Shown one piece after another: positions 46,523 to 59,009 of a stretch of DNA of 64,000 nucleotides (the stretch's first letter is position 1; every line of letters begins with the position of its first letter). Source of the DNA: Eucommia ulmoides (Eukaryota; Streptophyta; Magnoliopsida; Garryales; Eucommiaceae); contig CM028325.1 of the NCBI GenBank assembly GCA_016647705.1, positions 31,538,474 to 31,602,473 on the forward strand, written 5' to 3'. The notes under the pieces were generated by a model, which ran no database searches, was not told the origin of the DNA, and saw only the letters and a program-made list of their open reading frames with translations. The translations under genes were made by a program, and so were the position numbers.

Positions 46523-48871
46523 TCTTGATCCCAAGATTTTGATAAACAATTAAAGGTTGATATTTTGGTGGAACTAATGTGTTTGTTGAGTGTTTTAGAA
46601 AAAAAGTTCCATTTATTGATTACATTGAAGATGTCATGAAGAAAACATCAAGGGTAAAAAGATGGACAATCAAGAAATGAAGAGTGTTGAATATCCTGAA
46701 GAAATTAGGTGAAAACAATTCAATACTCTTATACTCTTAATACAACCCGAATTAAGATCACACACGATATTATTAAATGAGTTATATTTTTGTGTGTTGA
46801 TATGGTGAATTTTAGGATCCTAATTAATTATTAAATATATGGTCCTATGTGAAATTGAAAATGAAAATTGACCTAAGTAAAAATCATATTTAAAAGTTGA
46901 AGTTTAGGGTCAATTTAGTTAACCGAGAAAAGTAATCGGTTAACTGGATCAAACGTTGAGTTTTGGAGCATAAATTGGTGATGGAATTAACCAACCAGCA
47001 TCAATCGATCAACTGATCAGAAAAGGATTGGTGAACTGATTGAAACAGTAAGGTTTCGGAGCAAAAAGTGTAGAACCTGAATCGATCGGTCAACTGACCA
47101 AGAGGTGATCAGTCAACCGATGGGTCCAATGGTAAAAACATGATAGTCTCTGAACCAATGGTCAACCGATTGGTAGGCAATAAGTCAACCGACTGTGCTA
47201 GGTTTTGGCTGGAAAAACTCCTTGAATCAATCGGCCAACCGACAGGCAAGGGTTCGATCAACCGACTGTTTCAGTTGAGATTTCGAGGAATTTGGGGTTT
47301 CGATAAAAAACTAGCTATTTTTTATGATTTCAAGGGAGAATTTCATGGGATTTGAACCTACTGAAGATATGGTATATGTATTTTGATATTCCTATTGATT
47401 TCGTCCGAATAATTAAAGATTCTCTCAATTTTAGCAACTAAATACTTTCTATCTTTGTGATTGATAATTGAGAAATATTTTATGGACTTAATTTAGAGTT
47501 TTAAAAGTTATTTTTAAGGTAAATACACTAGAATTGCATGAATATATTATATGGGGTCTATAGGTGCCTTTTAGAGGCATATCATTTAAAAAGTAGCTTT
47601 TGGAAGGCTTAATGTCAATCTATATATATAGACCAACGAAAATTAGATCAAATATATCAAGAACATCAGTTCCTAAACTTTTCTAAAAGTTATCATTCTG
47701 TTGAGATTCATTCGAGAGAGATATTGTATTACGTTCTTGATCTAAACCGTTGATTGTTTTGGTGTCACCAATTTATGTTGTCTTGCGATTCTATTTACAT
47801 TCTTCGGTGTTTTCTTGGTGAGATATTTTTAAGTTATTCTTCTTAATTTTGATTTCATATTATTGTTGATTGTTTGGATTTAAGATCGTTAGAAAATAAT
47901 TTTCAAATTTAAGAGCATAAAAATCTTTTAAAAACGATTTTATGTGTTTATCTAATTACATGCTTTAATTTGTGTTACCTATACTTATTTATAATCAGAT
48001 ATTAATTTGACTCACATTGTATCTATCATGTAGTAAATTTTAGGACATTAAGTGAGTATAACTATATTGAGGTATAGAAGTTATTTGTGGAAAGAAACTT
48101 ATTATTTTTTGTATTTGTAAATTTGAGCGAATTAGACACAGTTGGAGCGGTGTCTAATCATGGTAACTAGGTTGGACCAGTGTCTAATCAAGTGTCTAAT
48201 CACGATTGGCCGGTGTCTAATCAGGGTAATTAGGTTTCAATCCTTTTCGGTGAAAAGATTAGGGTTTGATCTTTTCGTAAGGTATAAAAGGGTTAGGTTA
48301 TCCTTTTCCCTTAAAAAGAACTAGGTTTTGATTTTTTCTGAATTGAATTAAGTGAATTGTGAAGGTTTTATCCTTATTTGTGAAAAGAATACTAGTGAGA
48401 GTTGTGAGGTTTAATCTTTAGCCTGTACAAGGATTAGTTTTGATCTTTAGCCTCTAAAAGGATTAGGTGGTGATTCTTCCTGTAATAGAATTAGGTTAGT
48501 CTTTAACCTGGTAAAAAGATAAGATTCTTCTTTAGCTTATGAAAGGGAAATTGTAAGGATTTGGTTCCTACCTGGTAAAGAGATCAAGGGTTTAATGGTT
48601 ACGAATCTCGGTGGAGTTCGGGAGACTAGATTAAACAAGGCTAGCTTGCTGAACCAAGATATATCTTGGTGTGCTGCTTTATTATTATTTTAATCATATT
48701 TTGTTTGAGTGTGCATTTATAATATAAACACTTATCCACTGTGTAATGGAGATAATAATTGATTTATGATAAATTGATTATTTAATAATTTAAGTGTTGA
48801 AAGATTTAATTGTTTAAATTTTTATAACTACCCAATTCTCCTCTCTTCTTGGGTACCTCACTAAACCAACA
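46523..48871 (+). repeat. SIRE-type 3' LTR of the nested element
   Basis: Begins TCTTGATCCCAAG after the tract AAAAATGAGGAGATTC and ends CTAAACCAACA before the ATTTG duplication. It is the uninterrupted reference that shows where the Athila element entered the 5' LTR (near 47704). It holds a GTCAACCGA-rich cluster at about 46910-47280. Confidence 0.85.
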
Positions 48872-48876
48872 ATTTG

Positions 48877-49424
48877 TAGGGACTTGTCTTAAAATGACAA
48901 TGTGTTGAGTTCTACCACAACTGAGGACATTCCACATAGGAGTGCTTCGAGTCAATAAGTGAGCGTAACTCAAAGGCGGAGCCGAGCAACCCTCCATTAA
49001 ACTAGAGATGAGGACAAGCCGCTATCTCACCTATTTCCAAGCGGAGCTTAAAGGCTAAGACAAGTGCCTTCTAGTCTAATAATAATGTCTCCTTGCAAAG
49101 AAATTACAGACGAGAGGGAAAGCAACTCGCCTATTTTAGTGAGGCAACCTTTTTCTTTGACAGTAAGATCTGGATGATAATCACTACTGCCAGTAGCTTA
49201 GGAGTTTATGTCCACCCCTAGATTTTGATGTAATTTGTTAATTGCTATCAATAAGCAATGATTTAGTTTGAGTAAAATCCATCATTGACCATTAGACGTA
49301 ATTAACCAACACACAATATTATTAGATTGTGATTATATAGTCTCTATAATTAAATTCAAGAGAGATCAAAAAGTTAAACTTTGTACTTAAAATAAATAAA
49401 TAAATAATTTGCTTTGTTTGCTTT
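48877..49424 (+). other. Tat-like gag remainder and spacer
   Basis: The first 300 bases continue the Tat-like gag (see the FH..GHST.ECF pattern at 48911-48955). The rest is AT-rich, with no gene seen. Confidence 0.45.
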
Positions 49425-50150
49425 GTTTCCATTAATGGAATAATTGTGGTGTGATATATTAAGCCTACAGGAATATACTATGGTGCTTATACATATATGC
49501 AAGGATTGGGGTTTGGTCCATATTTGGATACATTAGCGTCTTCGTTATGTTGTTTTTGGGTGGTTTGACACTTTGCACCCATGTGTTGTTACCATTATTT
49601 TATTTTGCTCCCTATAGTTGCAATTGGAACGCATAACATGCTTTACTTTGATTTTTTATTTTTATTTTTTTTGAATGAAATACTATTAGACAGTTTATGA
49701 ATTGTTTTATATTGTTTTAGTGGTTAAAAAATGCAAATTTTAGACATCACATTTTTATTTAATACATGGAAATATGATGTCATTTTTCTTTCAAAATTTT
49801 ACTATAGAAAGTTTATGTTGCCATTTAATTTAGAGTTTGTTAGTATGAGGAGTACTCTTGATTCATAATTTGGTTTTGAAATGTTGGGAGTTAGAATTTC
49901 TGAGAACCATTATTAAAGTTTATACCTCCCTATATCCTCTACCCGAACCATCCACTTATCTTTTTCAAATTTTTTTTTTTTTAAATTCATATGTTAAAAA
50001 AAAATGTTTCTTCTGCTTCAGAAACTAAAATCTTCAAGTTGAAACAATAAGGACCCATTTGATTAATACAACTTACCAATAGTAAGTTAAGTAAGACATG
50101 ATGAGTGTCGTGTTAGTCGTGGACCATAGGGTTATCAATTTAAAAAGGTG
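49425..50150 (+). repeat. Unclassified dispersed repeat, plus-strand copy
   Basis: Matches the minus strand of 1-340 in two blocks, about 49425-49640 and 50030-50150. The 390 bases between the blocks have no counterpart in the left copy. No terminal inverted repeats or coding were identified. Confidence 0.6.
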
Positions 50151-51545
50151 TTTACTGTCTTCTATATAAATTATCAAATTTTATTTTCGTATTAAATTAG
50201 AAAAAAAAAATGTTGTTGAAAATGGATGGTTTTATGATGTTAAATGAATCAAGTAAAATTTTAAAGGTAAAAAAAAAAAATATATATTATCCTGCTATGT
50301 CATAGTTGTCTCATCATGAGGGCATTTCCTGCGAGATGTTGTTGGTCTTTACAGGAGGGCATAACCTATAAGACGTTGTGACCTGACAGGAGGACAAGTC
50401 CTACAAGTGGTTGAATATATTGAGACCTAACCGGAGAGCAAGTCCTGCATGTAATTGAATATGTTGTTGATATGATATTTTATACCATTGTGTTGGCTCT
50501 TACCATTGGAGATATTGAATGGCCCTGACACTGATAGCAACCTTAGATTACCCAGTTGTACAGGTTACGATACCATCATAACTCCCGATAGTGAGGTGAA
50601 ACGATCCGATGGCTAGTAGAAAAATATGTTTCGCGTATTTTATTATATAAAAGTGATTTGATTGGTTGATTTATATTTAGTTAACTTAAATTAAATTATT
50701 TATCAAAATAATATTCGTGAAATTTTTCTACTACTCATTATGTGGTTATATTCTATTTTGAAAAGTAGTGTTTGATAAATATACTTGATTCATAAATTAT
50801 TTTTATATTATGAAGACAGTACACCGATAAAGTGAGTGCATCGTCTCCTATGTAAATTGCCAAATTATATTTTCGTACTAAAATGTAAAAAAGAAAAGCT
50901 TTAGTAAAATGAATTATTTTATAACGTGATGCGGATCAAGTAAATTTTTAAATGCGGAAAGTGATTTTATTATCCGACTATGCCATAGTATAATCCCGAC
51001 AGGAGGGCATGTCCTACAAGATATTGTTGGTTCTAACAGGAGGGCATATTTTATAGGACATTGTATTATGACCTAACAGAAGAGCAAGTCCTACAAGTAG
51101 TTGATATTTGTTGTTGTTGTTGCTGTTGACGATGATGATTATCATCATGATATGATGGTTTATACCGCATGTTGGCTCAAACAATTGGAGAAATTAAATG
51201 ACCTTAATACTGATTGCAACCTTAGATTGCACAGATAGACGGGTTACAGTACCGTTATAACTCCTGATTGTGAGGTAAACATTCCTATGGCTAATAATGA
51301 AGTACGGTATTTTATTATATACGAGTGAGTTAACCAGTTGATTTAAATTCGAATGTTCTATTTTGATAATATTTTATTGGGATTTTAATATTGCCAAGTA
51401 AGTGACTATATTTTGTTGGAAATTTGATATTACTCAGTGTGGTTATATTTTTGTTTTGGAAATTAGATTATGATAAAATTACTTGATCCATAAAATATGT
51501 TTTTTTATATTATGAAGACAATACACCGATAAAGTATTTTATCTC
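50151..51545 (+). repeat. Tandem duplication, period about 702 bp
   Basis: Two head-to-tail copies: TGAAGACAGTACACCGATAA at 50811 recurs as TGAAGACAATACACCGATAA at 51513. Each copy has GAGGGCAT...CCTA.AAG text and a GTGAGGT.AA.C....TATGGCTA block. The unit is homologous to about 38080-38900 of the Tekay-like LTR, so it derives from that LTR family. It is noncoding. Confidence 0.7.
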
Positions 51546-52187
51546 ACTAAGTCAAATAGATATTGGTTCATTACTAGCGTTAGGTAGAGTCGGAGAGTGG
51601 TGCATTTGTTGAGACTATTGGGGGTAGTTATTGACAATATAAGAAGTTTAGTCTTTTATGATAGGAAAATTGTATACATATATTTAGAATATTTTGATTT
51701 ACCAAATATGATTAGTATTACAATTTTGATATTTAAAAATTTGAGGGGTTAACATGTAATTTGATTTGATTTTTAAATTCATTTGGGGGCCAATTATCAT
51801 TTTGAAATAATAATTTTAATCTTGAGCTAAATGATATTTCAAAAATTAAAGAGGGGGCTTTGTGCAATTTTTTAGAGACAAATGCAATGTGTGGATGAGC
51901 CCTATTTGTGAATGCATGTAAATTAATTATGACATTATGCGATTTTTCATACAATATTGACTTGCACAATTTGACACCATTATGTGTATTTTTATGTTAT
52001 GTGGATATTGAATTCACTTTGATAGATAAGCATGTGATAAAAAAATTTATTTTGGACTCATGGGACCCCACATAGAGAACAACTGTTCTATAATCAAGTA
52101 TGACTAACATTACCATGCAGTGAGATTCTGAATTATTACTGTGTTGAACGAAATTTCGAGGACGAAATTTATTTAAGAAAGACAGAT
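51546..52187 (+). other. Probable end of a Tekay/Del-like body
   Basis: AT-rich sequence ending in AAATTTCGAGGACGAAATTT (about 52151-52170), the motif that commonly follows pol just before the 3' LTR in Del/Tekay elements. No pol frame is visible. Confidence 0.45.
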
Positions 52188-53279
52188 TGTAATATCCGAG
52201 AAATTTATATTTTTGAAAATATTATTTTATAAAAGTTTAATATTTTTAGTTATTTTGTATATTACGAAAATTTATGATATAAATATATATATATTTGATA
52301 ATGTTTGAGGAGATAAGTGTAATTAGTGGATTTAATATGAATTATTTTATAATTGTGGAGTGTTAGTGTAATTTTCAAATCTTGTAAAGGGTGTTAAGTG
52401 CAATTTTCAATTCCTTACCTAGCAAGTCAAACGTTTGTGGCCAAGGATTAAAAAAACGAAAAAATGAAGACCACGTGTTTAACACATTATGCACATATAT
52501 ATGGATGAAACTTGTGTTTGCTTGGGGGAGCTTAAAAGAAAGTTATCAAAGCATATATCAATATATATTTATATATTTGTTGAAAAGAAAAAAAAAAAAT
52601 AAGCGGAAGGATATAAGAAAGGGGACGACAAAAAAAAATAAAGAAAATAGAATAGTTTCTTTTGCGGATTATCAACAATTTCGGATTTCAAGTAAAATTT
52701 CTAACTCTTTTAATATATGTATTTAATATCTCCTTGTATTGTGTGGTTTATGTTATTACTGTTATAATTGTTATTTTTCATGAAATATTTATGAGTACGT
52801 ATTATGTGAAAATTATGTGAAATAAACGTTTATGTGTTTATTTGGAGTTTAATTAGATACACATATTAAATGGGTTAAAATTCTACTGAGCGTTGGCTCA
52901 TAACCCCACAGTTTTGATTGCAAAGCCAGTGAGAATAAAACTGCGCCAGGAGTTATATTTGGATTTCTATTTAATTTATAATAGTTGTATTTATTATTTA
53001 CAATTATAAAATGGACAGGATAATTCGATAATTATTGATTGCTGGGCCGGCGAGAATGAAACTGCGCTAAAAGATATATTTGAATTTTTATTTAATTTGT
53101 AATAGTTGCATTTATTATTTATAGCTGTAAAATGGATGAGATAATTCGATAATTATAATTATTGCAGTAGTTGTAAAATTTCTTAGATTTTTATTAAATA
53201 GATTTTGGTCATTCGGTTTTAGTGTTAATTCTCCAAGGGGAGAAACCGCTTGGGGGCCCTAGGAAATCGGGTCGTTACA
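52188..53279 (+). mobile_element. L-family Gypsy 3' LTR, plus strand
   Basis: Runs TGTAATATCCGAGAAATTTA ... ATCGGGTCGTTACA and matches the LTRs at 926-9193 and 11561-12656. The polypurine-like run AAGAAAGACAGAT precedes it. It abuts the Tat-like 3' LTR piece. The right flank AACAT has no match on the left, so the 5' part of this element is not intact. It contains the CTGAGCGTTGGCTCAT block at about 52896. Confidence 0.7.
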
Positions 53280-53983
53280 AACATACGTTGACCAAGGCTC
53301 CGTCTCCGGAATCTTCTTCGCACCCCAAAAATGAGCAGTATGTCTCATAGGGATGTTGTCGCTCAAAACTCTCTGTCGTGCTTCTAGACGACCAACTTTA
53401 GGGACCTAGTCATTTGTCTTGACTGGCATACAATTTCAGTCCGTTTCTCCTCTAGAACTCCACAGATCTCTAAGCTCCCCCACCAACTCACCTCCACAGG
53501 CCTGACAGAGGCCCACGGGCTTTTCCAAATTAGCCCAAAATCCCAAGGCCAGTGATTATATCATAAACGCCCCGAATTATCGGCTAAACACATGGTTTAA
53601 CCTAATTAACCATGTTTAGGCCCGATTAAGTAAAAGTAATCATCTCCAATGCCTATAAATACCAGGGGCTATTCAAGCCCAAGGTAATGCTCAAACATTA
53701 TTTACATACTTGACATGTTTCTGTAATTTTTTCTCTTTGAGCTCTTACTTTCAAGCCGGAGGAGTTTCGTCGGGACAAATCTTGGCTCGACCTTGCATAG
53801 GTACAACTCATTGAAGGGTAGAACTCTAGACTTCAGCAAGTCAGTCCCCCAGGTTGTAAGATACAGTATACTCGAAGAATTTTCAACTCCAATTCCAACT
53901 CAACAACTCCATCTCAACATGAGAACCCACCTGTCACTTGATTGGACCATACTCGAGGTGTTGATCACTTTGGGACAGTAATA
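53280..53983 (+). repeat. Tat-like 3' LTR piece
   Basis: Aligns with 22788-23495: GACGACCAACTTTAGGGAC, AGGCCTGACAGAGGCC, the CCTATAAATACCAGGGGC promoter-like region and GTTTCTGTAAT recur in order. The 62-residue open frame inside corresponds to the one in the 5' LTR and is not a gene. Confidence 0.8.
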
Positions 53984-55080
53984 GTTTTTTTCGAGTCAAA
54001 TAGGATATCTAAGGTGTAATTGTATTCTGTGAACTTTTGAACTTGAGGTACTATGTATTACATATATGGATTGTTGTACTTTAAAAATATTAAGTGTTAG
54101 TCTCTAGTCACGAGCCTTCAAATGTATTCATTGGGTATAGAGGAATATACGTGTGAATATACAAGTATGTAAGAAGTGATCTATTACTCTTAGCGAAAGG
54201 TGATATAATGCATGTGATTTAATATAATTCACCCAAACCTCTGGACAGAGCAGTGTGATGATTGGGATGAGTTTTAAATTAGTATCATAAGAAATTATAT
54301 TATCAATCAAATATATATGATTAGACTAGGAATTTTTAACTTAACCATATCATGTTGGTCCTTTTGGGTACAAAGATAGAGAAATGATGAAATACAGCTA
54401 TCATACCTAATGAGGTTTTCTTGGTTAAATTCTTGTCAATTGGAAATAGCTGTGATATGTAGGTAGGCCCACTGTCGAAGAAAATGCTTTAAGGGGAAAA
54501 AAAAAACATTTACTTTTGGAAGGGAAAAATTAGAATTGTTCTATTTTTTATTGATTAACTGAGAAGTTCGAAAGCTAAAGTGCAATTGTGGAAAATAAGG
54601 GGTCCAGGGTTATAAACCCTGGACAGTATTTATAAGGAAGAAGACCCCTTAAGGCCATCCACCTTATAGATTCGGCCACCCCTTGTAGTTTTCACCCATA
54701 GGCTTTTTACTTTGTGTTAATGAGATTTTGTTTTCCATATTCGCTCACTAATTTGAATCTTACAACCCCCTAAATTCAAATCAAAGTCATCCTAGAGTCT
54801 TAGGATTATCTATGTCACTTCCAAGTAAATAAAACCTCCAGTACCGTTTTGGTTCTTGTTCAGACACTCTCGGAAGAACTTACTGAGGTCACACCTCAGG
54901 AACTACCAATTTTGAGGTTGAAGTATCGGAAGAGATGATATTTATATTTAATATTACATGATTTATTATTTTAATGTTCATACAGTTAGATCCTGCTTTA
55001 AAGAATTTGATACTATCAGTGATTTTTTTTTTTAATATTCTGCTTCTCAAATCTGTTGTTTTTAATATCAAATCCCTTCA

Positions 55081-57309
55081 AGTAGCATCAAAGTCACCTC
55101 TATAATTAACATAAAAATAATAATTATGTATTAAGAATTGTTGGATTTTAAGAATACTGATGATAAATCGATCACGTGTAAATCTGAAAGAGTTTTTTCA
55201 AATTAATTTTATAATTTTTTTTGAAAACGATTTTGAAAAATAAAAATTGAAAAAATCAAGGGAACGGTGTTGTGGTTAAAAGCACCGCGTTAATGGGAGC
55301 CAAGGGATTTGGGCGGAAGCTACAGTAATGCAATCGCTGCACGCCGTCATCTACTGCGGTGCCCCGCTTTGGGGGTGCTGCCAACACATGCAGGATGCGC
55401 ATGGCCCTCTAGGCAACGCACATGCTGTCGCAATGCTTCGGTGTCGTAGTCTCGTAGCCGTAAAGGTGGAAACCACCACGGCGGCATGATGACAGTGTGG
55501 ATCAACGTTGGTTCCTGGTGCAGTGGTTCAGTTTTCATTCCGACAAAATTCGATTTGCATATGGTTTTGTAGATTCAGAATTGGCCTTTTGGATATTTAG
55601 GAAAAATAGTCAAATGTTTAATAGCCATATTAATTTGAATTTTAATTGTACATGTATCAGATTTGATTTGATATCTTTTAAAACTATTTTTGGAAAAAAT
55701 CTATCAAATCAAATTTGGTATTTTATTTAAAATTTAAATTTAAAACTTCATAAATTTAATACTTAATTAATCATGTTAAATAATTATTAGAAATTTTTTT
55801 ATAGATAATGATTGTTATTATTAATTATTTAAATTTGATAATTATCCATATTTATTTTTTTCTTAAAAATTAAAAATTTTATTAAATGAATAAATATTTT
55901 TAAAAATCTAAATATGCTATAATTTTTAGAAGTTTACACTTTTATCAAATAATTGTATTTCAATATTACTAGACAATTTTAATAGACATGTGATCTGGAT
56001 ATTTCAATATTTAAATTGAATTTTATTTTAATTATTATGAAATAATTTTTAATAGACGTAGAAATTTTGACTTGAAATTAATATTCTTATATGATAAGAA
56101 TTAATTTCCTAATTTAATTATTATCCATATTTATTTTAAAAAATATTTTTTAATTTTATTTATTGAATAAATATTTTTAAAAATTCTAAATATGGGATAA
56201 TTTTTAGAAGTTTACACGTTTATCAAATAATTATATTTCAATATTACTAGATAATTTTAATAGACATGGGATTTGGATATTTCAATATTTAAATTGAATT
56301 CTATTTTAATTATTATGTAGTGATTTTTAATAAACGTAGAAATTTAATTTGATTTGAAATTAATATTCTTATATGATAAGAATTAATTTCCCAATTTAAT
56401 TAGGAAACCTCAATGTTTATCGATCCGATCTGAAAGTAGTTCTTGTATATTTTAGATTGATTTTTTATATCCAATTAGGTTAGTAATTAATTTTTTAGAA
56501 TTGTTTCAAGGGTTTGCATGCTCCGTCTCATTTTTCTTTTCTTTTTACTGATCCTCTTCTGGATACCCTTTTCTCCCTCCAAAATGTATCCTCTTTTTTT
56601 CTTTTTCTTTTTTGTAATTATAATTTTGAGAAGACGAAGAGGGATAGTAGAAAACTGAGGCGCCCAATCTGAAGCATGAAGCGATAGAGGCCAAGAAGGT
56701 GGAAGCCTAGGAAGGAGGCTCATTTGATGAGTCGTATTCATATGCAAAGAGTAGACTAATATGTTCCCTTAACTAGTAGTTGTGTGAACATTAGGACTAG
56801 TTTGGACCATGCAGGTAGGTGTAACTTAACTAGCGAGATATATCCTTAGTCGACGGGCAGGCTATGATCAAACTAGAGATCAGACCTGAATGGAATCTTA
56901 CTACATAGTAAAAGGTAAGAGTTGTCTATCCCCAGGAGCAGTAGTTCCTTAGCTAGTAAAGTTGGGCGAGCACTATCAATGGGAAAGAATTATTCAATTC
57001 CCCACTAGGAACCTTTGGAATGTAATCGTTTCTCCAGAGGTAGTGAGATTTGAAAATTTTAGTGGGAGTACATTTAAATTCATAAAAGACCTTTGGTTTT
57101 TAATTTATGTACACTATTTTTCTACTTAACTTATACATTGTATTTATTTTTTATGTAGACTTCATTACGCCAAAATCATTAGAAAATGTTCTTCAAAGAA
57201 AATTTTAAGCGAACCAAATTTTCCTGATTGGCTCAGAATTCTTAAGCTAATTTTGGCTTCTATTGGATGTAAGCTTTATAGTTAATTTTGTAGTCTTACA
57301 TTTACTGCT
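55081..57309 (+). other. R-element body, no coding seen
   Basis: Follows the R LTR and its diverged primer-site-like bases. It contains a GC-rich island (55265-55510), AT-rich sequence, a 279-base tandem duplication (55842-56400) and a further block (56401-56760) repeated at 61300-62030. 56761-57309 is unassigned. No gag or pol was recognised, so this may be a non-autonomous element or a diverged one. Confidence 0.5.
55842..56400 (+). repeat. 279-bp unit duplicated in tandem
   Basis: Copy 1 is 55842-56120 and copy 2 is 56121-56400. Both begin TTATCCATATTTATTTT and include AGAAGTTTACAC, TATTTCAATATTACTAGA and ATTTGGATATTTCAATA-like blocks. A third, partial copy lies at about 61085-61275. Confidence 0.75.
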
Positions 57310-58900
57310 TGTATTTATAAAAACGTTTCAATCTCAAGTATTAATAAAAATTTATATATTCTTAATATTAATTTTGTAATTATATCATTATCATTGTAAA
57401 CCTTGAATGTTGAGTAGAATTGTCCAACTATATACTATGATTGAATAGAAGGAGGTTGAATACATTTGATAACTCGATATTCTAAATTTTTCTTAGTCAA
57501 TATTGGATTATTGGAAAGGGTCTTCAATAATCTAGGTTATAGCTTGATCCGATAATATCTCTTTGATAATGGTGAGTCTCAATCCATCGGTATAAAATAC
57601 TAGAACAACTACAGACTTACTAAGTGGTAGTAAAGGACTGAACTTGATCATCCTTGATATCCAACTTGGTAGTTTTGCTTGAGCCAATACAAGATATCAT
57701 AGGTGTGATGTATTACGAGAACTTTTGAACTTGAGGTATTGTATATTACATTTATGGGTCACTATACTTTGATAATATTAAGCGTTCACTAACCATAGGC
57801 CTTCAAAGGTATTCACTGGGTATAGTATGACATACATGGTAATATACGATTATGCAAGAAGCAATCTATTACTCTTAGCAAAAAGATTCCAATCAGGTAT
57901 AACAAGGAATTATGTTATCAATCAAATACATATGATTGGACCAAGGTTTTTGACTTAACTATATCGTGTTGGTCCTTTCAGGTGCACAAATAGAGAGATT
58001 GTGGAACATATCACACCTGGGAAATTTTGGTTGGTTAAATTACTGCCAACTGGACATGGTTGTGATAATTGGGAAGAAATTACTCACAATCGGAGAACAT
58101 GCCTTAAGGAGAAAATCGTTTTCTTGTGGAAGAGAAGATTGAAATTTTTCCAATTTTTATTGGTTAATGAATTAGTAAATTAATTAATTAATTTTACTAT
58201 TTAGATTTTGGTATGAACCTAATAGGTCACACACAAGAGGAAATAAAAGCTAGAAGAGTCCTTGGAAAAAAACAATTAGGCAGTATTGTTGAATATGAGA
58301 AGTTCTGGAGCCAAAATACAATTAGGAAAATAAGGGGTCTAAGGTTACGAACCTTGAAACATATAAATAAAAAGGAGAAGGACATATGCTCACCCAATCC
58401 TCGTAGATTTGTCTAGGCCATATTGGTCGTTTCCTCCCCTCTCTTGTTCTATTAATCATGTGTCTATGAGATCAATTTTTCTTGTCTGTACTTCTAATTT
58501 GAATTGTGTTATCCCCTAGATTTATATCAGAGTTATCTTAGAGTTTTGGGATTAGATTCAATCTTAGAAATCCCAAGAACACTTTTCTCTCTGATATATG
58601 TGAATACTATTAGATGTGAGATATTGTGTCACTTCTAAAAGAATTGACCTCATGTAGTTATTACTGTTCATGTTTAGGCACTCTTGAAAGAGTCTTCTCA
58701 AATCATATTTCGAGAACTACCAGCTTTGAAGCTGAAGCACCGAAAGAGGTATATCCGAAGTGTTTTTAATGTTACATGCTTGTTTTCTTTTTTTAATGTT
58801 AGTATGGTTACATCCACCTAAAGGGATTATATATTAAATTAGAATTAAATTTTATATTTAGTTATGTATATCTACTAATTTTTAATGTTCGACCCCTTTA
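57310..58900 (+). mobile_element. Second R-family LTR followed by a primer site
   Basis: An uninterrupted R LTR of about 1.6 kb, the reference for the copy split by the nest. It ends TTCGACCCCTTTA, and TGGTATTAGAGCC at 58903-58915 closely matches the initiator-Met primer-binding site. It contains a TATA-like ATATAAATA near 58361. Small open frames inside (58001-58416) are not genes. The left border is approximate. Confidence 0.7.
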
Positions 58901-59009
58901 AGTGGTATTAGAGCCACCGTCGAAATCAAATTAAAATATTTTTGGTTATGTATTATGAATTGTTGGATCATAGAAATATTGATGTTTTCAATCTCATGTA
59001 AATCTAAAA
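58901..59009 (+). other. R-element leader after the primer site
   Basis: GTTGGAT...AATATTGATG and AAATCTAAAAGAG match the sequence following the first R LTR at 55081-55200, then stop where Athila sequence begins. Confidence 0.6.

Larger units (their letters stand above)
24511..48871 (+). mobile_element. SIRE-type Copia element, split by an Athila nest
   Basis: A perfect 5-base target duplication ATTTG (24506-24510 and 48872-48876) encloses TGTTAATCCC ... CCAACA. The 5' LTR is in two pieces, 24511-25441 and 42163-43270, divided by the Athila element. Then come the primer site TGGCATCAGAGC (43273-43284), gag relic, RT/RNase H relic, purine tracts and 3' LTR at 46523-48871. By eye the two LTRs differ at about 15% of some 125 aligned positions (42167 on against 47705 on), so the insertion is old. 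The body is shorter than usual for SIRE and broken in several places. Confidence 0.85.
22691..53983 (+). mobile_element. Tat-like Gypsy element, split by a SIRE nest
   Basis: The 5' LTR is 22691-23495 (promoter-like CCTATAAATA near 23163, end ACCAACA), followed at about 23498 by a primer site close to TGGCGCCGTCTGTGGGAA. A gag relic lies at 24230-24480 and gag-like sequence resumes after the SIRE element at 48877. A 3' LTR piece at 53280-53983 matches the 5' LTR from about 22788 on. The R LTR resumes on both sides in register with its uninterrupted copy, which supports the outer limits; target duplications are unclear. Lineage (Tat/Retand-like) is judged from primer site and gag style. It is an old, broken fossil. 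Confidence 0.65.
21402..55080 (+). mobile_element. R-family LTR (Copia-like), outermost layer of the nest
   Basis: The two outer parts, about 21402-22690 and 53984-55080, align end to end with the uninterrupted copy at 57310-58900. Removing the hAT element and the Tat-like element leaves about 1.5 kb, close to the 1.6 kb of that copy. It ends ...AATCCCTTCA, and the next bases (AGTAGCATCAAAGTC) resemble a diverged initiator-Met primer site, so it acted as a 5' LTR. The left border is approximate. It is an old fossil. Confidence 0.7.

Noticed and set aside
49201-49424. Possible host exon between the SIRE and the dispersed repeat
   Set aside because: AT-rich with no usable frame or splice pattern; lies inside the Tat-like element limits.
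57310-58900. R copy at the right considered as the 3' LTR of the R copy ending at 55080
   Set aside because: It is followed by its own primer-binding-site-like sequence and leader, which a 3' LTR would not have.
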